The notes: generated from the sequence alone by a model not told the origin. A stretch of DNA of 64,000 nucleotides from an uncultured Hyphomicrobiales bacterium (GCA_903929045.1 CAIYTE010000061.1:1-64000); one strand, 5' to 3'. Positions 22,561 to 33,133 are shown, counted from the first letter of the stretch. Translations and numbers: made by a program.

Positions 22561-23139
22561 TCAGTTGCCCGTTGGGCTCCTTCGCCGGACGCGGACATAG
22601 AGCGCGCCTTCGCCGCCATGGCCGATGGCGGCATCCTCGAAGCCGACGATCAAATCGCGGAAGTCGGGCAACGCCAGCCATTGCGGCACATGACGGCGCA
22701 ACACGCCCATCTCGCCGCCACGGCCTTTACCGGTGATGACCAGCACCAGCCGGGCGTCGCGATCCTGCGCCGTGCGCAGGAAACGCAGCAGCACTGAATG
22801 CGCTTGATCTTGCGTGAAGCCGTGCAGGTCGAGCCGGGCGTCGATGGCGTGCTTGCCCTTGGCGACGCGCTGCTTCATGCGCCGCGTCAACGGCTCAAGC
22901 GACGGCGCGGCGGGCTTCAGCGCCGGGCGCGGTGCCGTCTTCACCGGCACCGCGGATGCGAGCTTCTTGAACTTCGGCGGCTGCTTGGCGGGAGGCTTCG
23001 GCGCCTCAGTCTCTTCGGCACTTTCGTCCGCGACATTCTTCGACTTTGCGCGCAGGGGCTTGATCGATTGCGCCACATGAGTCCACAGCACACGGTCTTC
23101 GTACGTAAGACCGCGTCGTCGTTTGCCGTCCGGGCTCAT
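22561..23139 (-). CDS. Smr-domain protein
   Basis: A 192-residue stand-alone Smr protein. A disordered Lys/Pro/Ala-rich N-terminal half is followed by the Smr core: LDLHGFTQDQAH near residue 105 and VITGKGRGG with VLRRHVPQWL. Smr domains are nucleases or RNA/DNA-binding modules; the biological role of the stand-alone alphaproteobacterial form is unclear. It overlaps mltA by four bases, so it belongs to the tim44-mltA-smr operon. Confidence 0.93.
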   Translation of the reverse strand: MSPDGKRRRGLTYEDRVLWTHVAQSIKPLRAKSKNVADESAEETEAPKPPAKQPPKFKKLASAVPVKTAPRPALKPAAPSLEPLTRRMKQRVAKGKHAIDARLDLHGFTQDQAHSVLLRFLRTAQDRDARLVLVITGKGRGGEMGVLRRHVPQWLALPDFRDLIVGFEDAAIGHGGEGALYVRVRRRSPTGN

Positions 23140-24407
23140 TGATGCTGGGAGGCGGCCGCGGGGTGCGCGTCGGCCACTAGGTTCGGCCGCGGCTTGGGGA
23201 GCGGCACTTCCGGCGGCTCGTCGCCTTTGAGCTCGACGCTGCTCGGCACCAGCATGACGAAGCGGCCAAACTGCTTGATGCGTCCGGCAATGCTGCCGAT
23301 GGCGTCACCAGTTCCGAAATAAATATCGGCGCGCGCCGGCCCGATAATGGCCGAGCCGGTATCCTGCGCCACCAGCAGGTGCTGGAATTTCGTTTCCGGC
23401 TTTTCGCTCTCGATCGGCAGTTCGGCGTCGATCCAGATCGGCGTGCCGTAGACGTGAATCTTCTTGTCCACCGCCAGTGAGCGCCCGGGCGTCAGCGGAA
23501 TGCCCTGCGCGCCAATGCACTCTTCATGATCGTGCAGATCGGTTTCGCGGAAGAACACGAAGGACCGGTTCTTGCGGCGCAGTTCCTTGCCTTCTTCCGG
23601 ATTCGCCACCATCCAGTCGCGGATGCGGTCCATCGACATGTCTTCTTTGCTGATGATGCCGCGGTCGATGAGATGGCGCCCGACCGGTGTGTAAGGCAGG
23701 CCGTTGCTGGCGACGTAATTGAGCCGCAACGTCGCGCCGCTATCGAGCTTGACGCGGGTCGAACCCTGTATCTGCGCGAAGAACAGATCGATTGGGCTTT
23801 TCACGTAACAGATTTCGAGCTTCTTGCCGTTGAGCGCGCCGTCTTCGATCTTGGCGCGATCGAGATGCGCGAACACCTTGCTCTGCTTGCCTCTGATGGT
23901 CGCCGCCGGCGCCGTGTAAATGGGAATGCTGAACTCCGGCGTCTGCACGCGGGAGCCCTGCACTTCGGTCTCGTAGTAGCCGGTAAAGAAGCCGTCGGTC
24001 TGACCTTGTTGCGCCAGCCGGACCGGCTTGAAATTGGTTTCGAAGAAGGCTCGTGCCTGATCGCGGTCGAGCTTGCCCGCAGTGCGGGTGCGCTCGCAGA
24101 CATTGAACAACGCGCTATAGATGGGCCGCGCCGCGCGCATCTGCTTGCTGCCGCGCAGAATCGCCGTGCAACTCTTCAGGAATGAATCATAGGCCGCGGC
24201 GTGGTCGTCGTCTTTCCAGCCCGGCATGGACTCGAAGTCGAGGTTCTCGACCTTGGCGCTTTGCAGTCTGATCGCGGCGTTCTTGGCGCTGTGCTTGATG
24301 CCATGCTTGCTGCGCTTGGCCAATGCGGGGGAGGCTGCCATCGCACCGACGCAAATCGCCAGCGCGCCGCAGATCAAGGAATGTGAGAGCCCCCGCCCCG
24401 CCATCAT
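23136..24407 (-). CDS. mltA: Membrane-bound lytic murein transglycosylase A
   Basis: It cleaves peptidoglycan glycan strands to 1,6-anhydromuropeptides. The 423-residue precursor has a Sec signal (cleavage near ALA, residue 30; no lipobox is visible), an MltA domain containing GFFTGYYETEV, and a C-terminal 3D domain with VAQDTGSAIIGPARADIYFG, whose aspartates are the family's catalytic region. It overlaps both neighbours by four bases. Confidence 0.95.
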   Translation of the reverse strand: MMAGRGLSHSLICGALAICVGAMAASPALAKRSKHGIKHSAKNAAIRLQSAKVENLDFESMPGWKDDDHAAAYDSFLKSCTAILRGSKQMRAARPIYSALFNVCERTRTAGKLDRDQARAFFETNFKPVRLAQQGQTDGFFTGYYETEVQGSRVQTPEFSIPIYTAPAATIRGKQSKVFAHLDRAKIEDGALNGKKLEICYVKSPIDLFFAQIQGSTRVKLDSGATLRLNYVASNGLPYTPVGRHLIDRGIISKEDMSMDRIRDWMVANPEEGKELRRKNRSFVFFRETDLHDHEECIGAQGIPLTPGRSLAVDKKIHVYGTPIWIDAELPIESEKPETKFQHLLVAQDTGSAIIGPARADIYFGTGDAIGSIAGRIKQFGRFVMLVPSSVELKGDEPPEVPLPKPRPNLVADAHPAAASQHQ

Positions 24408-25126
24408 TGCCCGGCTTCGGTCGCCACCAGTTTCCAGTTCGGATCGCGCGAGGCTACATCGCGGGCGAAAGTCCAGACGTCCGTCACATCGGTGACCTTC
24501 TCGGCATTGCCGTCGATCACGGTACCGGCCTTGTCGCGCGTCACCGATACAAGCTGGGAATGGAAGCGCACCGTCAGTTGCACATTGCGCGCGCGCACTT
24601 CCGCCGCGGTGATGTCGGCACTATCGATCGAGACGAACCGGCTCTCAACCGTGTCGCCGCGCTTCTCGCGATCGTTGATGGCGGCTTCAAACCCGTCGTC
24701 GACCTCGCGCGACAGCAAATTCTTCAGCGTGCGGCGATCGCCTTCGGCATAGGCGTTGACGATCATCTCGTAGGCGGCGCGGGCGCCGGTGAGAAAATGC
24801 TTGGCATCGAAATCAGGCGCGGCGGCGACAACGGCGTCGAGCCCGGTGGCGAGGGCGGAGCCGGCTTCGGCGATGCCCTTCCAGCGCTCGACCGGCTCAA
24901 CCGGCTCGGCGGCTGCTGGCGGCTGCACCGCAGCTTCCGGCTTGCGGCTGGTCGGCAGCGCGACGACATTTTCGGCCGCGGGACGCACCGGCTCACGCGC
25001 GGCATACGGATCGTAGGGCGGGCGCTCGCGTCCAGTACGCTGGCCGAGGACGCTGCGCAGACGCAGGAAAATGAACACTGCGAGAGCGAGGAATATGATG
25101 GTGTAGATGTCAAACACGTCTTGCAT
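24404..25126 (-). CDS. Tim44/TimA-like membrane-anchored protein
   Basis: A 240-residue protein: one N-terminal membrane anchor (DIYTIIFLALAVFIFLRLRSVLG), a Pro/Ala-rich linker, and a Tim44-like C-terminal domain (about 95-235). Bacterial homologues (TimA) share the fold of mitochondrial Tim44; some relatives link to envelope assembly. The ATG at 25126 puts the anchor at the very N-terminus; the frame is open 45 bases further upstream. It is divergent from fxsA/secB, a standard alphaproteobacterial arrangement. Confidence 0.9.
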   Translation of the reverse strand: MQDVFDIYTIIFLALAVFIFLRLRSVLGQRTGRERPPYDPYAAREPVRPAAENVVALPTSRKPEAAVQPPAAAEPVEPVERWKGIAEAGSALATGLDAVVAAAPDFDAKHFLTGARAAYEMIVNAYAEGDRRTLKNLLSREVDDGFEAAINDREKRGDTVESRFVSIDSADITAAEVRARNVQLTVRFHSQLVSVTRDKAGTVIDGNAEKVTDVTDVWTFARDVASRDPNWKLVATEAGQ

Positions 25127-25342
25127 GCTTTCGGCTACGGGTGCGGCAGATTGGCGTTTGGCGCTTTCCACCGCTGGATGGCGGTGCGGCCCGACCCACC
25201 TTCCCTATGTATGCTGGTGGCCGGACCGTTCCATAGGCCTTGCGCCCGTATCCCTGCGCAATCGTGCCTCACCGGGAAACCTTAGACGATCAAGCCGCCG
25301 ACGCCAACAATTTGGCAAGATATTGGGTTGAGAGAAGCACTT

Positions 25343-25804
25343 ATGAATGTGGCAAAATGGCTGCTTTTGGTAATTTTGGCGCTGCCTTTCGCCGAATTGC
25401 TCGTCTTCGTTGCTGTCGCGGCGTCGATCGGGTTCGGCTGGGCGCTTCTCTTGGTGCTGACGTCTTCGCTCGCCGGTGGCCTGATCCTGCGGCGGGCCGG
25501 GGGCAACCACATCGCCCGGGTCCGCACGGCCATGAATCAAGGGAGTTTTACCGCCATCCAGGCTGACGGCACAGGGATTGCCACCCTGTTTGCCGGAATT
25601 CTCCTGTTAGTTCCAGGGTTTATCACCGACGTGTTGGCCCTCCTGCTGTTGATCGCCCCTCTGCGGCGGCTCATGGCGGGGGCCTTCGGCGGCAGCCCAC
25701 CGGTCCGGCGGGCGGACGGCGTAGTCGATCTTGAGCCGGAACAGTGGCAGCGTGTCCCGGACAAAGAACTTCCCGACCGTCGCGGCCCCGGTGAAAGGCC
25801 GTAG
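25343..25804 (+). CDS. FxsA-family membrane protein
   Basis: A 153-residue inner-membrane protein with an FxsA core: PFAELLVFVAVAASIGFGWALLLV, then LLLVPGFITDVLALLLLI, then RR and a soluble acidic tail. In E. coli, FxsA modulates exclusion of phage T7 by F plasmids; its normal role is unknown. The ATG at 25343 is preceded by gagagaag; a TTG at 25328 is in frame but less likely. Confidence 0.9.
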   Translation: MNVAKWLLLVILALPFAELLVFVAVAASIGFGWALLLVLTSSLAGGLILRRAGGNHIARVRTAMNQGSFTAIQADGTGIATLFAGILLLVPGFITDVLALLLLIAPLRRLMAGAFGGSPPVRRADGVVDLEPEQWQRVPDKELPDRRGPGERP

Positions 25805-25867
25805 TTGTCCCTCTAGAAGCGCCATGTTAGCCAGCCCGGCAAATAAAAGACCGGGTTAGGAGAGTTC

Positions 25868-26350
25868 ATGTCGACGACCAATGGCGGCACCGCCGAAGAA
25901 GTTCAGCCGCAGCTCCAGGTGGTGGGGCAGTACATCAAGGATTTCTCGTTCGAGAATCCGAATGCGCCGCAGTCGCTGAACACCAACGAGCAGCCGCAGA
26001 TCTCGATCCAGGTCAATGTCGGCGCCAATCCGCTTCAGGGCTCGGAGACCGACATCGAAGTCGTCATCAAGCTTGAAGGCAAAGCCGAGCTCGGCACCAA
26101 CCTCTTGTTTCAGTTTGAACTGGAATACGGCGGTATCTTCCGCATCCGCAACAGTCCGCAGGAGAGCATGAGCGCCGTGGTGCTGATCGAATGCCCGCGC
26201 CTGCTGTTCCCGTTCGCCCGAGAAATCATCGCGACCACCGTGCGCAATGGCGGCTTCCCGCCGCTGCTGTTGGAGCCGATCGATTTCGTCGCGCTGTACC
26301 GCCAGAAGATGGCGCAGCTTCAGCCCGCCGAAGGCTCGGTCGCGCAGTAA
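25868..26350 (+). CDS. secB: Protein-export chaperone SecB
   Basis: It holds preproteins unfolded and hands them to SecA. The 160-residue acidic protein contains the core [14 protein letters not shown], the SecB signature [14 protein letters not shown]-like segment, and [12 protein letters not shown] at the C-terminus. TTAGGAGAG precedes the ATG. It lies 63 bases after fxsA on the same strand. Confidence 0.98.
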   Translation: MSTTNGGTAEEVQPQLQVVGQYIKDFSFENPNAPQSLNTNEQPQISIQVNVGANPLQGSETDIEVVIKLEGKAELGTNLLFQFELEYGGIFRIRNSPQESMSAVVLIECPRLLFPFAREIIATTVRNGGFPPLLLEPIDFVALYRQKMAQLQPAEGSVAQ

Positions 26351-26433
26351 CGCGGCGCAGCACTTCACCGGTCCTCCCCGCGACACGCCTACGCTCGCTC
26401 TGCTAGCTTCGGCGCGTTCGCAAGGTATGACGG

Positions 26434-27126
26434 TTACTGATATTTCTGCCAGATCGCATCCGGTCCGAGCGTCGCGACAAACGCGCGATGCGCTTCGCGG
26501 TCGGCGGCGCTGACGCGCGGCGCCAGCGGCACGCTGCGTTCCTTGCGCACAACAATGCCGTCGACACCGACGACGCGCTTGGCAACCGTTTCGGCCAGAC
26601 CCAGGGTCGCCTGACGGCCGCCGAGCAATTCGAGATAGACCTCGGCGAGAATCTCGGCGTCGAGCAGCGCGCCGTGCTTGGTACGGCGTGAATTGTCGAT
26701 GCCGTAGCGCGCGCACATCGCGTCGAGACTGTAGGGGCCGGCGGTGTGTTTGCGCCGCGCCAGCGCCAACGTATCGACCAGGCGCTCGCGCCCGATCAGC
26801 GCGCGCTTGAGCATTTTCAGTTCGGCGCAGAGAAATTTGTGATCGAACTCGGCGTTGTGAATGACCAGCGGCGTGTCGTCGCCGATGAACGCCATAAATT
26901 CATCGCATACGTCTCTGAAGCGTTTGTGTCCGCGCAGGAACTCGGCCGACAGGCCGTGCACCGCGAAGGCTTCCGCCGGTACGTCGCGGTCGGGATTGAT
27001 ATAGGCGTGAAACGTCTGCCCGGTCGGAATGCGGTTCAGCAGCTCGACGCAGCCGATTTCGACCAGCCGATCGCCCTTGTTGGGATCGAGGCCAGTGGTT
27101 TCGGTGTCGAGGACGATTTCGCGCAT
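26434..27126 (-). CDS. dnaQ: DNA polymerase III epsilon subunit (3'-5' proofreading exonuclease)
   Basis: A 230-residue DEDDh exonuclease. Exo I is DTETTGLDP (residues 7-15), Exo II is IHNAEFDHKF near 95, Exo III is HGALLDAEILAEVYLEL near 157. A C-terminal tail would bind the polymerase alpha subunit. It is the last gene of the ppsR-maf-coaE-dnaQ cluster next to the origin. Confidence 0.97.
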   Translation of the reverse strand: MREIVLDTETTGLDPNKGDRLVEIGCVELLNRIPTGQTFHAYINPDRDVPAEAFAVHGLSAEFLRGHKRFRDVCDEFMAFIGDDTPLVIHNAEFDHKFLCAELKMLKRALIGRERLVDTLALARRKHTAGPYSLDAMCARYGIDNSRRTKHGALLDAEILAEVYLELLGGRQATLGLAETVAKRVVGVDGIVVRKERSVPLAPRVSAADREAHRAFVATLGPDAIWQKYQ

Positions 27127-27136
27127 CTTTATCTCT

Positions 27137-27237
27137 CGTCATTCCGGGACATCGCGAAGCGATGGACCCGGAATCCAGAGCCAAGCTCTGGGTTTATCTG
27201 GATTCCGGGTTCGCGCTATCGCGCGCCCCGGAATGAC
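27137..27237. repeat. Family C palindromic repeat, copy C1
   Basis: cgtcattccggg at the left and ccccggaatgac at the right, with an inner pair cccggaatccaga / tctggattccggg. It lies between coaE and dnaQ. The same design is translated inside mnmE (43504). Confidence 0.85.
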
Positions 27238-27246
27238 TATGAATAA

Positions 27247-27843
27247 CTACGTCCGATTCGTCGGTGCCGTGACAACCTTCAGGATATCACGGACCTGCGC
27301 GCGGGCGTGATCGAAACCCTGTGCCGTATCCACCACGAAATCGGCGCGGCGGCGCTTTTCCGCATCCGGCATCTGCTTGGCGAGGATGGTTTCGAGCTTT
27401 TGTTCCGTCATGCCGGGGCGCGCCAAGGTCCGCTCGCGCTGCACATCGGCGGGCGCCGATACCACAACGACGGCGTCGCAGCGGCCTTCGCCCTTGGTTT
27501 CGTAGAGCAACGGAATGTCGAGCAGCGCCACCGGCGCGCCGTTCTTCGCGGCGTCGCTGAGGAACTTGTCACGCGCCGCCGCCACCAACGGATGCACGAT
27601 CTGCTCCAACCGCTTGAGCGCATCGGCATCGCCAAGCACGCGTTGGCCGAGCTTTTCGCGATCGACCTTGCCGTTACCGGTCGTGCCCGGAAACGCCGCT
27701 TCGATGAGCGGCACCGCCTCGCCTTCATACAGACGATGCACCACGGCGTCGGCGTCATGAACCGGCACGCCCTCCTCGGCGAACATTGTCGCCGTGACGG
27801 ACTTTCCCATGCCGATCGAGCCGGTTAGGCCGAGGATGAACAT
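27247..27843 (-). CDS. coaE: Dephospho-CoA kinase
   Basis: It completes coenzyme A synthesis by phosphorylating dephospho-CoA. A 198-residue P-loop kinase: GSIGMGKS at residues 8-15, lid and CoA domains including DIPLLYET near 100. It is next to maf, two bases away on the same strand. Confidence 0.97.
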   Translation of the reverse strand: MFILGLTGSIGMGKSVTATMFAEEGVPVHDADAVVHRLYEGEAVPLIEAAFPGTTGNGKVDREKLGQRVLGDADALKRLEQIVHPLVAAARDKFLSDAAKNGAPVALLDIPLLYETKGEGRCDAVVVVSAPADVQRERTLARPGMTEQKLETILAKQMPDAEKRRRADFVVDTAQGFDHARAQVRDILKVVTAPTNRT

Positions 27844-27844
27844 T

Positions 27845-28453
27845 TTATCCGTCTACAAATTTTTCCTGCCGCAGAAACTTCAGCAGCGGCAGCAGCGGCA
27901 GGCCGAGGATGGTGAAATAGTCACCCTCGACCTTGTCGAACAGATGGATGCCGATGCCTTCAAGCTGATAGGCGCCGACGCTGTGCAGTGCCGCATCGCC
28001 GGCCATATCGAGATACTCGGCGAGAAAGCGATCGGTGACGTCGCGCATGGTCAGCCGCGCGGTGTCGACGCAGTCGAACAGCACGGTGCCATCCCGCACC
28101 AGGGCCACCGCCGAATGCAGTTCGTGGGTGCGCCCGCGCAAGGATTGCAACTGCTCCAGCGCCTTGTCGCGATTGGCCGGCTTGCTGAACCGCGTGGCGC
28201 CGCGCGCCAAAGTCTGATCGGCGCCGAGAACCAGTTGTCCGGGCCGCGTCGCAGACACCGCCTGCGCCTTGGCCCGCGCCAGCAACCGGGCCGCGGCCGC
28301 CGCATCGGCAGTGCCGGCTTTGGCCTCGACATCGCGTTCGTCGATATTGGCCGGGCGGATTTCAAACCGCAGGCCAGCGGCGGCCAGCATCTTGCCGCGG
28401 ATTTCGCTCTGCGAGGCGAGCACCAGCGATTGTCGTTCGATCCAAAGCGGCAT
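27845..28453 (-). CDS. maf: Maf-family nucleotide pyrophosphatase
   Basis: A house-cleaning nucleoside triphosphate pyrophosphatase (202 residues). Family marks are [14 protein letters not shown] near residue 10, VLGADQTL near 75 and the C-terminal [13 protein letters not shown]. The ATG at 28453 is the usual N-terminus ([12 protein letters not shown]); the upstream extension is an overlap with ppsR. Confidence 0.93.
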   Translation of the reverse strand: MPLWIERQSLVLASQSEIRGKMLAAAGLRFEIRPANIDERDVEAKAGTADAAAAARLLARAKAQAVSATRPGQLVLGADQTLARGATRFSKPANRDKALEQLQSLRGRTHELHSAVALVRDGTVLFDCVDTARLTMRDVTDRFLAEYLDMAGDAALHSVGAYQLEGIGIHLFDKVEGDYFTILGLPLLPLLKFLRQEKFVDG

Positions 28454-28458
28454 TCGTG

Positions 28459-29301
28459 TTAGCTCAACGACTGAACCATGTGACGCCGGCGCTCCGACAG
28501 CAGCTTCATCACCGCCGCGGCGGTTTCCTCGATGGAGCGGCGCGTCACGTCGATGCTCGGCCAGTTGTGCTTGGAGCACAGCCGGCGCGAATAAGCGATT
28601 TCTTCGGCCACCGCAGACTTGTCGATATACTGGTCATCGTCGCGATGCGCGTTGAGCCCAAGCAGCCGGTTCTCGCGGATCTGCACGATGCGCTCCGGGC
28701 TCGCGAACAGACCGATCACCAGCGGCCGCGTCAGCGCCTCGACCTGCGGCGCCAGCGGCACACCCGGCACCAGCGGGACGTTGCCCGTTTTGACGCCACG
28801 GTTGGCGAGATAGATCGAGGTCGGTGTCTTAGACGTGCGCGACACGCCGATCAGAACCACATCCGCCTCTTCCAGCCCTTCGACATGCTGGCCGTCGTCA
28901 TGGAACATCGTGTAGTTCAGCGCCTCGATGCGCTGGAAATATTCGGCGTTGAGCACGTGCTGCGCACCGACGCGATGCGTCGTTTCGGCGCCGAGGTAGG
29001 ACTGGAATACGCGCAGGATCGGACCCAGCACCGACATGCAGGGCAAACCGAGCTCGCGGCACTTGTCCTCCAGAATCTGGATCAGGTCTTCCTCGAGCAG
29101 CGTATAAAGCACGAGACCCGGCGCCTCGGTGATTTCCGCCACCGCCAGGTCGAGCTGCTTCTTGGAACGCACCATCGGGTAGAGGTGTTCGACCGGGGAC
29201 ACGTTGGCGTATTGCGCCGCCGCGGCGCGCGCGACCGTGATCAGGGTTTCGCCGGTCGAGTCCGACACGAGATGAAGATGGAAATAGCCGGGCTCGGTCA
29301 T
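28459..29301 (-). CDS. ppsR: Pyruvate phosphate dikinase regulatory kinase/pyrophosphorylase (DUF299)
   Basis: Family members inactivate and reactivate PPDK or PEP synthetase by threonine phosphorylation and pyrophosphorylation. The 280-residue protein has LVSDSTGET near 9 and a P-loop-like [18 protein letters not shown] near 148. In Caulobacter and Rickettsia the homologue (RP001) and hemE flank the chromosome origin; the same pair occurs here. The ATG at 29301 begins the usual [11 protein letters not shown]. Confidence 0.94.
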   Translation of the reverse strand: MTEPGYFHLHLVSDSTGETLITVARAAAAQYANVSPVEHLYPMVRSKKQLDLAVAEITEAPGLVLYTLLEEDLIQILEDKCRELGLPCMSVLGPILRVFQSYLGAETTHRVGAQHVLNAEYFQRIEALNYTMFHDDGQHVEGLEEADVVLIGVSRTSKTPTSIYLANRGVKTGNVPLVPGVPLAPQVEALTRPLVIGLFASPERIVQIRENRLLGLNAHRDDDQYIDKSAVAEEIAYSRRLCSKHNWPSIDVTRRSIEETAAAVMKLLSERRRHMVQSLS

Positions 29302-29679
29302 CGGTGAAGCAACGCTGTATGGAGACAGTATGGCGTGTGGACAGAATGGGAGGAGGCCACGCCTCAGGGCCCGGCGCAAGCCAAGCCTGCGGCCCGGATG
29401 CTAATCCGTCCACAAGGCTGCCTGCGGGAGAGGTTTGAGACCGGCTGACGTAACTTCACGGCCCGATGTGGAAACCGCGCTGGGGAAACCTTGGGATAGA
29501 GGCCCAAATTGCCAATGAATCTGGCTTTCCTGCTGTGGACGGTTTTCGAGCGGATTGGGCCCGATTCTTAAATCGGTCCGCTCTGGCGGTGGACAGATTG
29601 TTGATGGCGAGTCATGAGTCCAATCAACGGCCTAACAATAACAAACTAGAGATTCTTAAGAGTCTTAAGAGGAAGAACC
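29302..29679. other. Probable chromosomal replication origin between ppsR and hemE
   Basis: A 378-base gap between divergent ppsR and hemE, the position of the origin in Caulobacter and Rickettsia. It has several DnaA-box-like sites with the TGTGGA core: TGTGGACAG 29336-29344, CCGTCCACA 29406-29414 (reverse), TGTGGAAAC 29467-29475, TGTGGACGG 29534-29542 and GGTGGACAG 29588-29596. None is a perfect TTATCCACA. An AT-rich tract at 29630-29670, including CTTAAGAGTCTTAAG, adjoins hemE and could be the unwinding element. Synteny carries most of the weight in this call. Confidence 0.7.
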
Positions 29680-30723
29680 GTGCAGCCTGCCAATGTGGGG
29701 ATAAAGCCTCTACTCCGCGTGCTCGGCAGAGAGCCCGAAGAGACGCCACCGGTCTGGATGATGCGTCAGGCGGGACGTTATCTCCCTGAGTACCGCGCCG
29801 TGCGCGAAAAGGCCGGCGGGTTTCTCGATCTTTGCTTCAATCCCGAACTGGCCGCCGAGGTAACGCTGCAACCCGTGCGGCGGTTCGGCTTCGACGCCGC
29901 GATTTTGTTTTCCGACATTCTGATCGTGCCGCTGGCCCTGGGCCGCAAGGTCGAGTTCCTGGTTGGCGAGGGACCCAAGCTCGAACCGTTGGCCGACGCA
30001 GAATCGCTGTCGAGCCTGCATGAGACCATCGACGGCAAGGTGCTGGCGCCGATCTACGAAACCGTGGCTCGCGTGAAATCGCAGCTCGATACCAAGACGA
30101 CGCTCATCGGCTTCTGCGGCGCGCCGTGGACCGTCGCGACCTACATGGTGGCAGGCCACGCAACATCCGATCAGGCGCCGGCGCGATTGTTTGCGCTGCG
30201 AGATCCAATCGGGTTTGGCCAATTGATCGACCGGATTGTCGAAGGGTCGATTGAATATCTGGTCGGGCAGCTCAAGGCGGGCGCCGAAGTCGTGCAGATT
30301 TTCGACACCTGGGCGGGCGTTCTGGGTCCGGACCAATTCGACAAATGGTGCATCCGGCCGACCGCGAAGATCGTTGAAGGCGTGCGCCGTCAGGTGCCCG
30401 GTGCGAAAATCATAGGCTTTCCCCGCGGCGTGAATGCGTTGGCGCTGGCTTACGTGGAAATGACCGGCGTCGACGCCGTCGGCATCGACTGGACCTACGA
30501 GCGCGAAATCGCCCGCGACATGTTGCAGCCGCGCGTGGCGGTCCAGGGCAATGTCGATCCGCTGGCGCTGCTGGCCGGCGGCGAAGCGCTGGACCGCGAA
30601 GTCGATGACGTGATGGCGACGCTCGGCGGTGGTCCGCTGATCTTCAATCTCGGCCACGGCATTCTGCCGCCGACGCCGATCGCGCATGTCGAGCGGATGC
30701 TCAAGCGCGTGAGAGCAGGCTAA
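29680..30723 (+). CDS. hemE: Uroporphyrinogen decarboxylase
   Basis: It removes four carboxyl groups from uroporphyrinogen III to give coproporphyrinogen III. A 347-residue barrel with [16 protein letters not shown] near residues 22-37 and GFCGAPWT near 143. The start is GTG at 29680 with AGAGGAAG upstream. The origin-like region lies directly upstream; a TGTGGGGAT in its first codons is another DnaA-like site. Confidence 0.97.
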   Translation: MQPANVGIKPLLRVLGREPEETPPVWMMRQAGRYLPEYRAVREKAGGFLDLCFNPELAAEVTLQPVRRFGFDAAILFSDILIVPLALGRKVEFLVGEGPKLEPLADAESLSSLHETIDGKVLAPIYETVARVKSQLDTKTTLIGFCGAPWTVATYMVAGHATSDQAPARLFALRDPIGFGQLIDRIVEGSIEYLVGQLKAGAEVVQIFDTWAGVLGPDQFDKWCIRPTAKIVEGVRRQVPGAKIIGFPRGVNALALAYVEMTGVDAVGIDWTYEREIARDMLQPRVAVQGNVDPLALLAGGEALDREVDDVMATLGGGPLIFNLGHGILPPTPIAHVERMLKRVRAG

Positions 30724-30725
30724 TC

Positions 30726-30782
30726 TTTCTTATCCCTCCCCCGCAGGGGGAGGGTGGCGAGCGAAGCGAGACGGGTGGGGGA
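30726..30782. repeat. Family F terminal repeat, left end of the DUF559 unit (F1L)
   Basis: tcttTcttatccctcccc-cgca-ggggagggtggc-(hairpin gcgaagcg)-cgggtgggg, ending one base before the ATG of the nuclease gene. It matches, inverted, the right end at 31118. Confidence 0.85.
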
Positions 30783-31172
30783 ATGGCCAACCAGATCGCA
30801 AGGCGGTTGCGCAAGACGTTGACGCCTCAAGAAGTAAAGGTCTGGAACCATCTTCGCACATGGCGAGGCGACGGGTTTCATTTTCGCCGGCAAGCACCGC
30901 GGCATGATTTTATTGTTGACTTTGTTTGTCTGAAATCTCGCCTCGTCGTCGAAATCGATGGTGGTCAGCACAACGAAGATGCTCACCAAGCAAAAGACGA
31001 AGCACGCGATAACGACCTTGCGCGTGGCGATTTCAAAGTGCTGCGGTTTTGGAATAGTGATGTCGATCAGAACTTGATCGGTGTGTTGGAAGCGATCCGC
31101 ACCGCGCTTGCAGAGAGATCACCCCACCCGGCCGCCTGCGGCGGCCACCCTCCCCTTCCAGGGGAGGGATAA
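30783..31172 (+). CDS. DUF559 (Vsr-like) endonuclease-domain protein enclosed by inverted repeats
   Basis: A 129-residue PD-(D/E)XK-superfamily protein related to very-short-patch repair endonucleases. Visible marks are FRRQ at 35-38, Asp46 (FIVDFVC), Glu57/Asp59 (VVEIDGGQH) and VLRFWNSDV at 87-95. The start codon touches the left repeat and the stop codon plus the last about 19 codons (HPAACGGHPPLPGEG) lie inside the right repeat. It interrupts the hemE-hemJ pair. The biochemical role of the family is not established; a repeat-dispersal nuclease is my inference. Confidence 0.85.
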   Translation: MANQIARRLRKTLTPQEVKVWNHLRTWRGDGFHFRRQAPRHDFIVDFVCLKSRLVVEIDGGQHNEDAHQAKDEARDNDLARGDFKVLRFWNSDVDQNLIGVLEAIRTALAERSPHPAACGGHPPLPGEG

Positions 31173-31174
31173 GG
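31118..31174. repeat. Family F terminal repeat, right end of the DUF559 unit (F1R)
   Basis: Inverted relative to F1L: ccccacccgg-(ccgcctgcggcgg)-ccaccctcccc-ttcc-aggggagggataaggaaga. It supplies the C-terminus and stop of the nuclease and possibly the ribosome site (ataaggaaga) of hemJ. Confidence 0.85.
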
Positions 31175-31182
31175 AAGAACTG

Positions 31183-31605
31183 ATGTACCTCTGGCTCAAA
31201 GCCTTCCACATCATCGCGGTCATCTCGTGGATGGCCGGCATGCTCTATCTGCCGCGGCTGTTCGTCTATCACTGCGAGGCGGAGCCAGGCTCGAAGCAGT
31301 CCGAGACCTTCAAGGTCATGGAACGCCGGCTGCTGAACATAATCATGAACCCGGCGATGGCGCTGACCTGGATCCTCGGCATCGTCATGCTGATTCAGGG
31401 TCACTGGATGGGCGCCGGCTGGTTTCACGCCAAGTTCGCGCTGGTCATCGCGATGTCCGGGGTGCACGGCTATTTCAGCCGCTGCGTCAAGGATTTCGCC
31501 TTCGACCGGAACCGGCACAGCCAGAAATTCTTCCGTATCCTCAATGAGATACCGACCCTGCTGATGATCGTCATCGTCATCCTGGCGGTGGTTAAACCGT
31601 TCTAA
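31183..31605 (+). CDS. hemJ: Protoporphyrinogen IX oxidase, HemJ type
   Basis: A 140-residue membrane protein of the UPF0093/HemJ family, which oxidises protoporphyrinogen IX to protoporphyrin IX. It has four hydrophobic helices; His9 in LKAFHIIAVISWMAGMLYLPRLFVYH is in the conserved heme-ligand region, and GYFSRCVKDF follows helix 3. Its neighbour hemE acts earlier in the same pathway. The ATG at 31183 is preceded by AAGGAAGA. Confidence 0.92.
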   Translation: MYLWLKAFHIIAVISWMAGMLYLPRLFVYHCEAEPGSKQSETFKVMERRLLNIIMNPAMALTWILGIVMLIQGHWMGAGWFHAKFALVIAMSGVHGYFSRCVKDFAFDRNRHSQKFFRILNEIPTLLMIVIVILAVVKPF

Positions 31606-31867
31606 TCAAAGCATTAATCCGGGGGCGCCCGCCCGCTCCCCTTGCACAAACGCCGTATTCGCCGTATGTAGAGTTCTCCCACCGAACGCAGGCGGATGTA
31701 GCCGCGTTCCGGCTCGAACCATCGGAGCCGGCGGCAGCATCGGGTCCGGGACTTCCAAAAATCTCGTCTCCCCAGATCTGCGATCTTTCTCTCTCCCTTC
31801 GAGTAACCGTTTTTCGAGTCTGATTTTTTAGGACTCCACCGGCCGCTCTCCCAAGGACTTATCCCCC
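31606..31867 (+). promoter_or_regulatory. Leader region of rho
   Basis: 262 bases without a gene between hemJ and rho. It contains a pyrimidine-rich stretch (tctttctctctcccttcgag, 31789-31808) and a T run (31827-31832). Rho autoregulates through its leader in E. coli; a C/U-rich rut-like site here is plausible, but no defined motif is visible. Confidence 0.35.

Positions 31868-33133
<1,266 letters not shown>

Larger units (their letters stand above)
30726..31174. mobile_element. Candidate repeat-bounded nuclease unit (F1L - DUF559 - F1R)
   Basis: A 449-base unit with inverted ends of about 55 bases that share TCTTYCTTATCCCTCCCC, GGGGAGGGTGGC and CGGGTGGGG arms. The only gene inside is the DUF559 nuclease. 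No target duplication is evident. Mobility is an inference, supported by a gene-less counterpart at 33195-33327. Confidence 0.45.

Noticed and set aside
29647-29672. CtrA-binding site at the origin
   Set aside because: The two TTAA words are spaced by 5 bases, not the 7 of the consensus.
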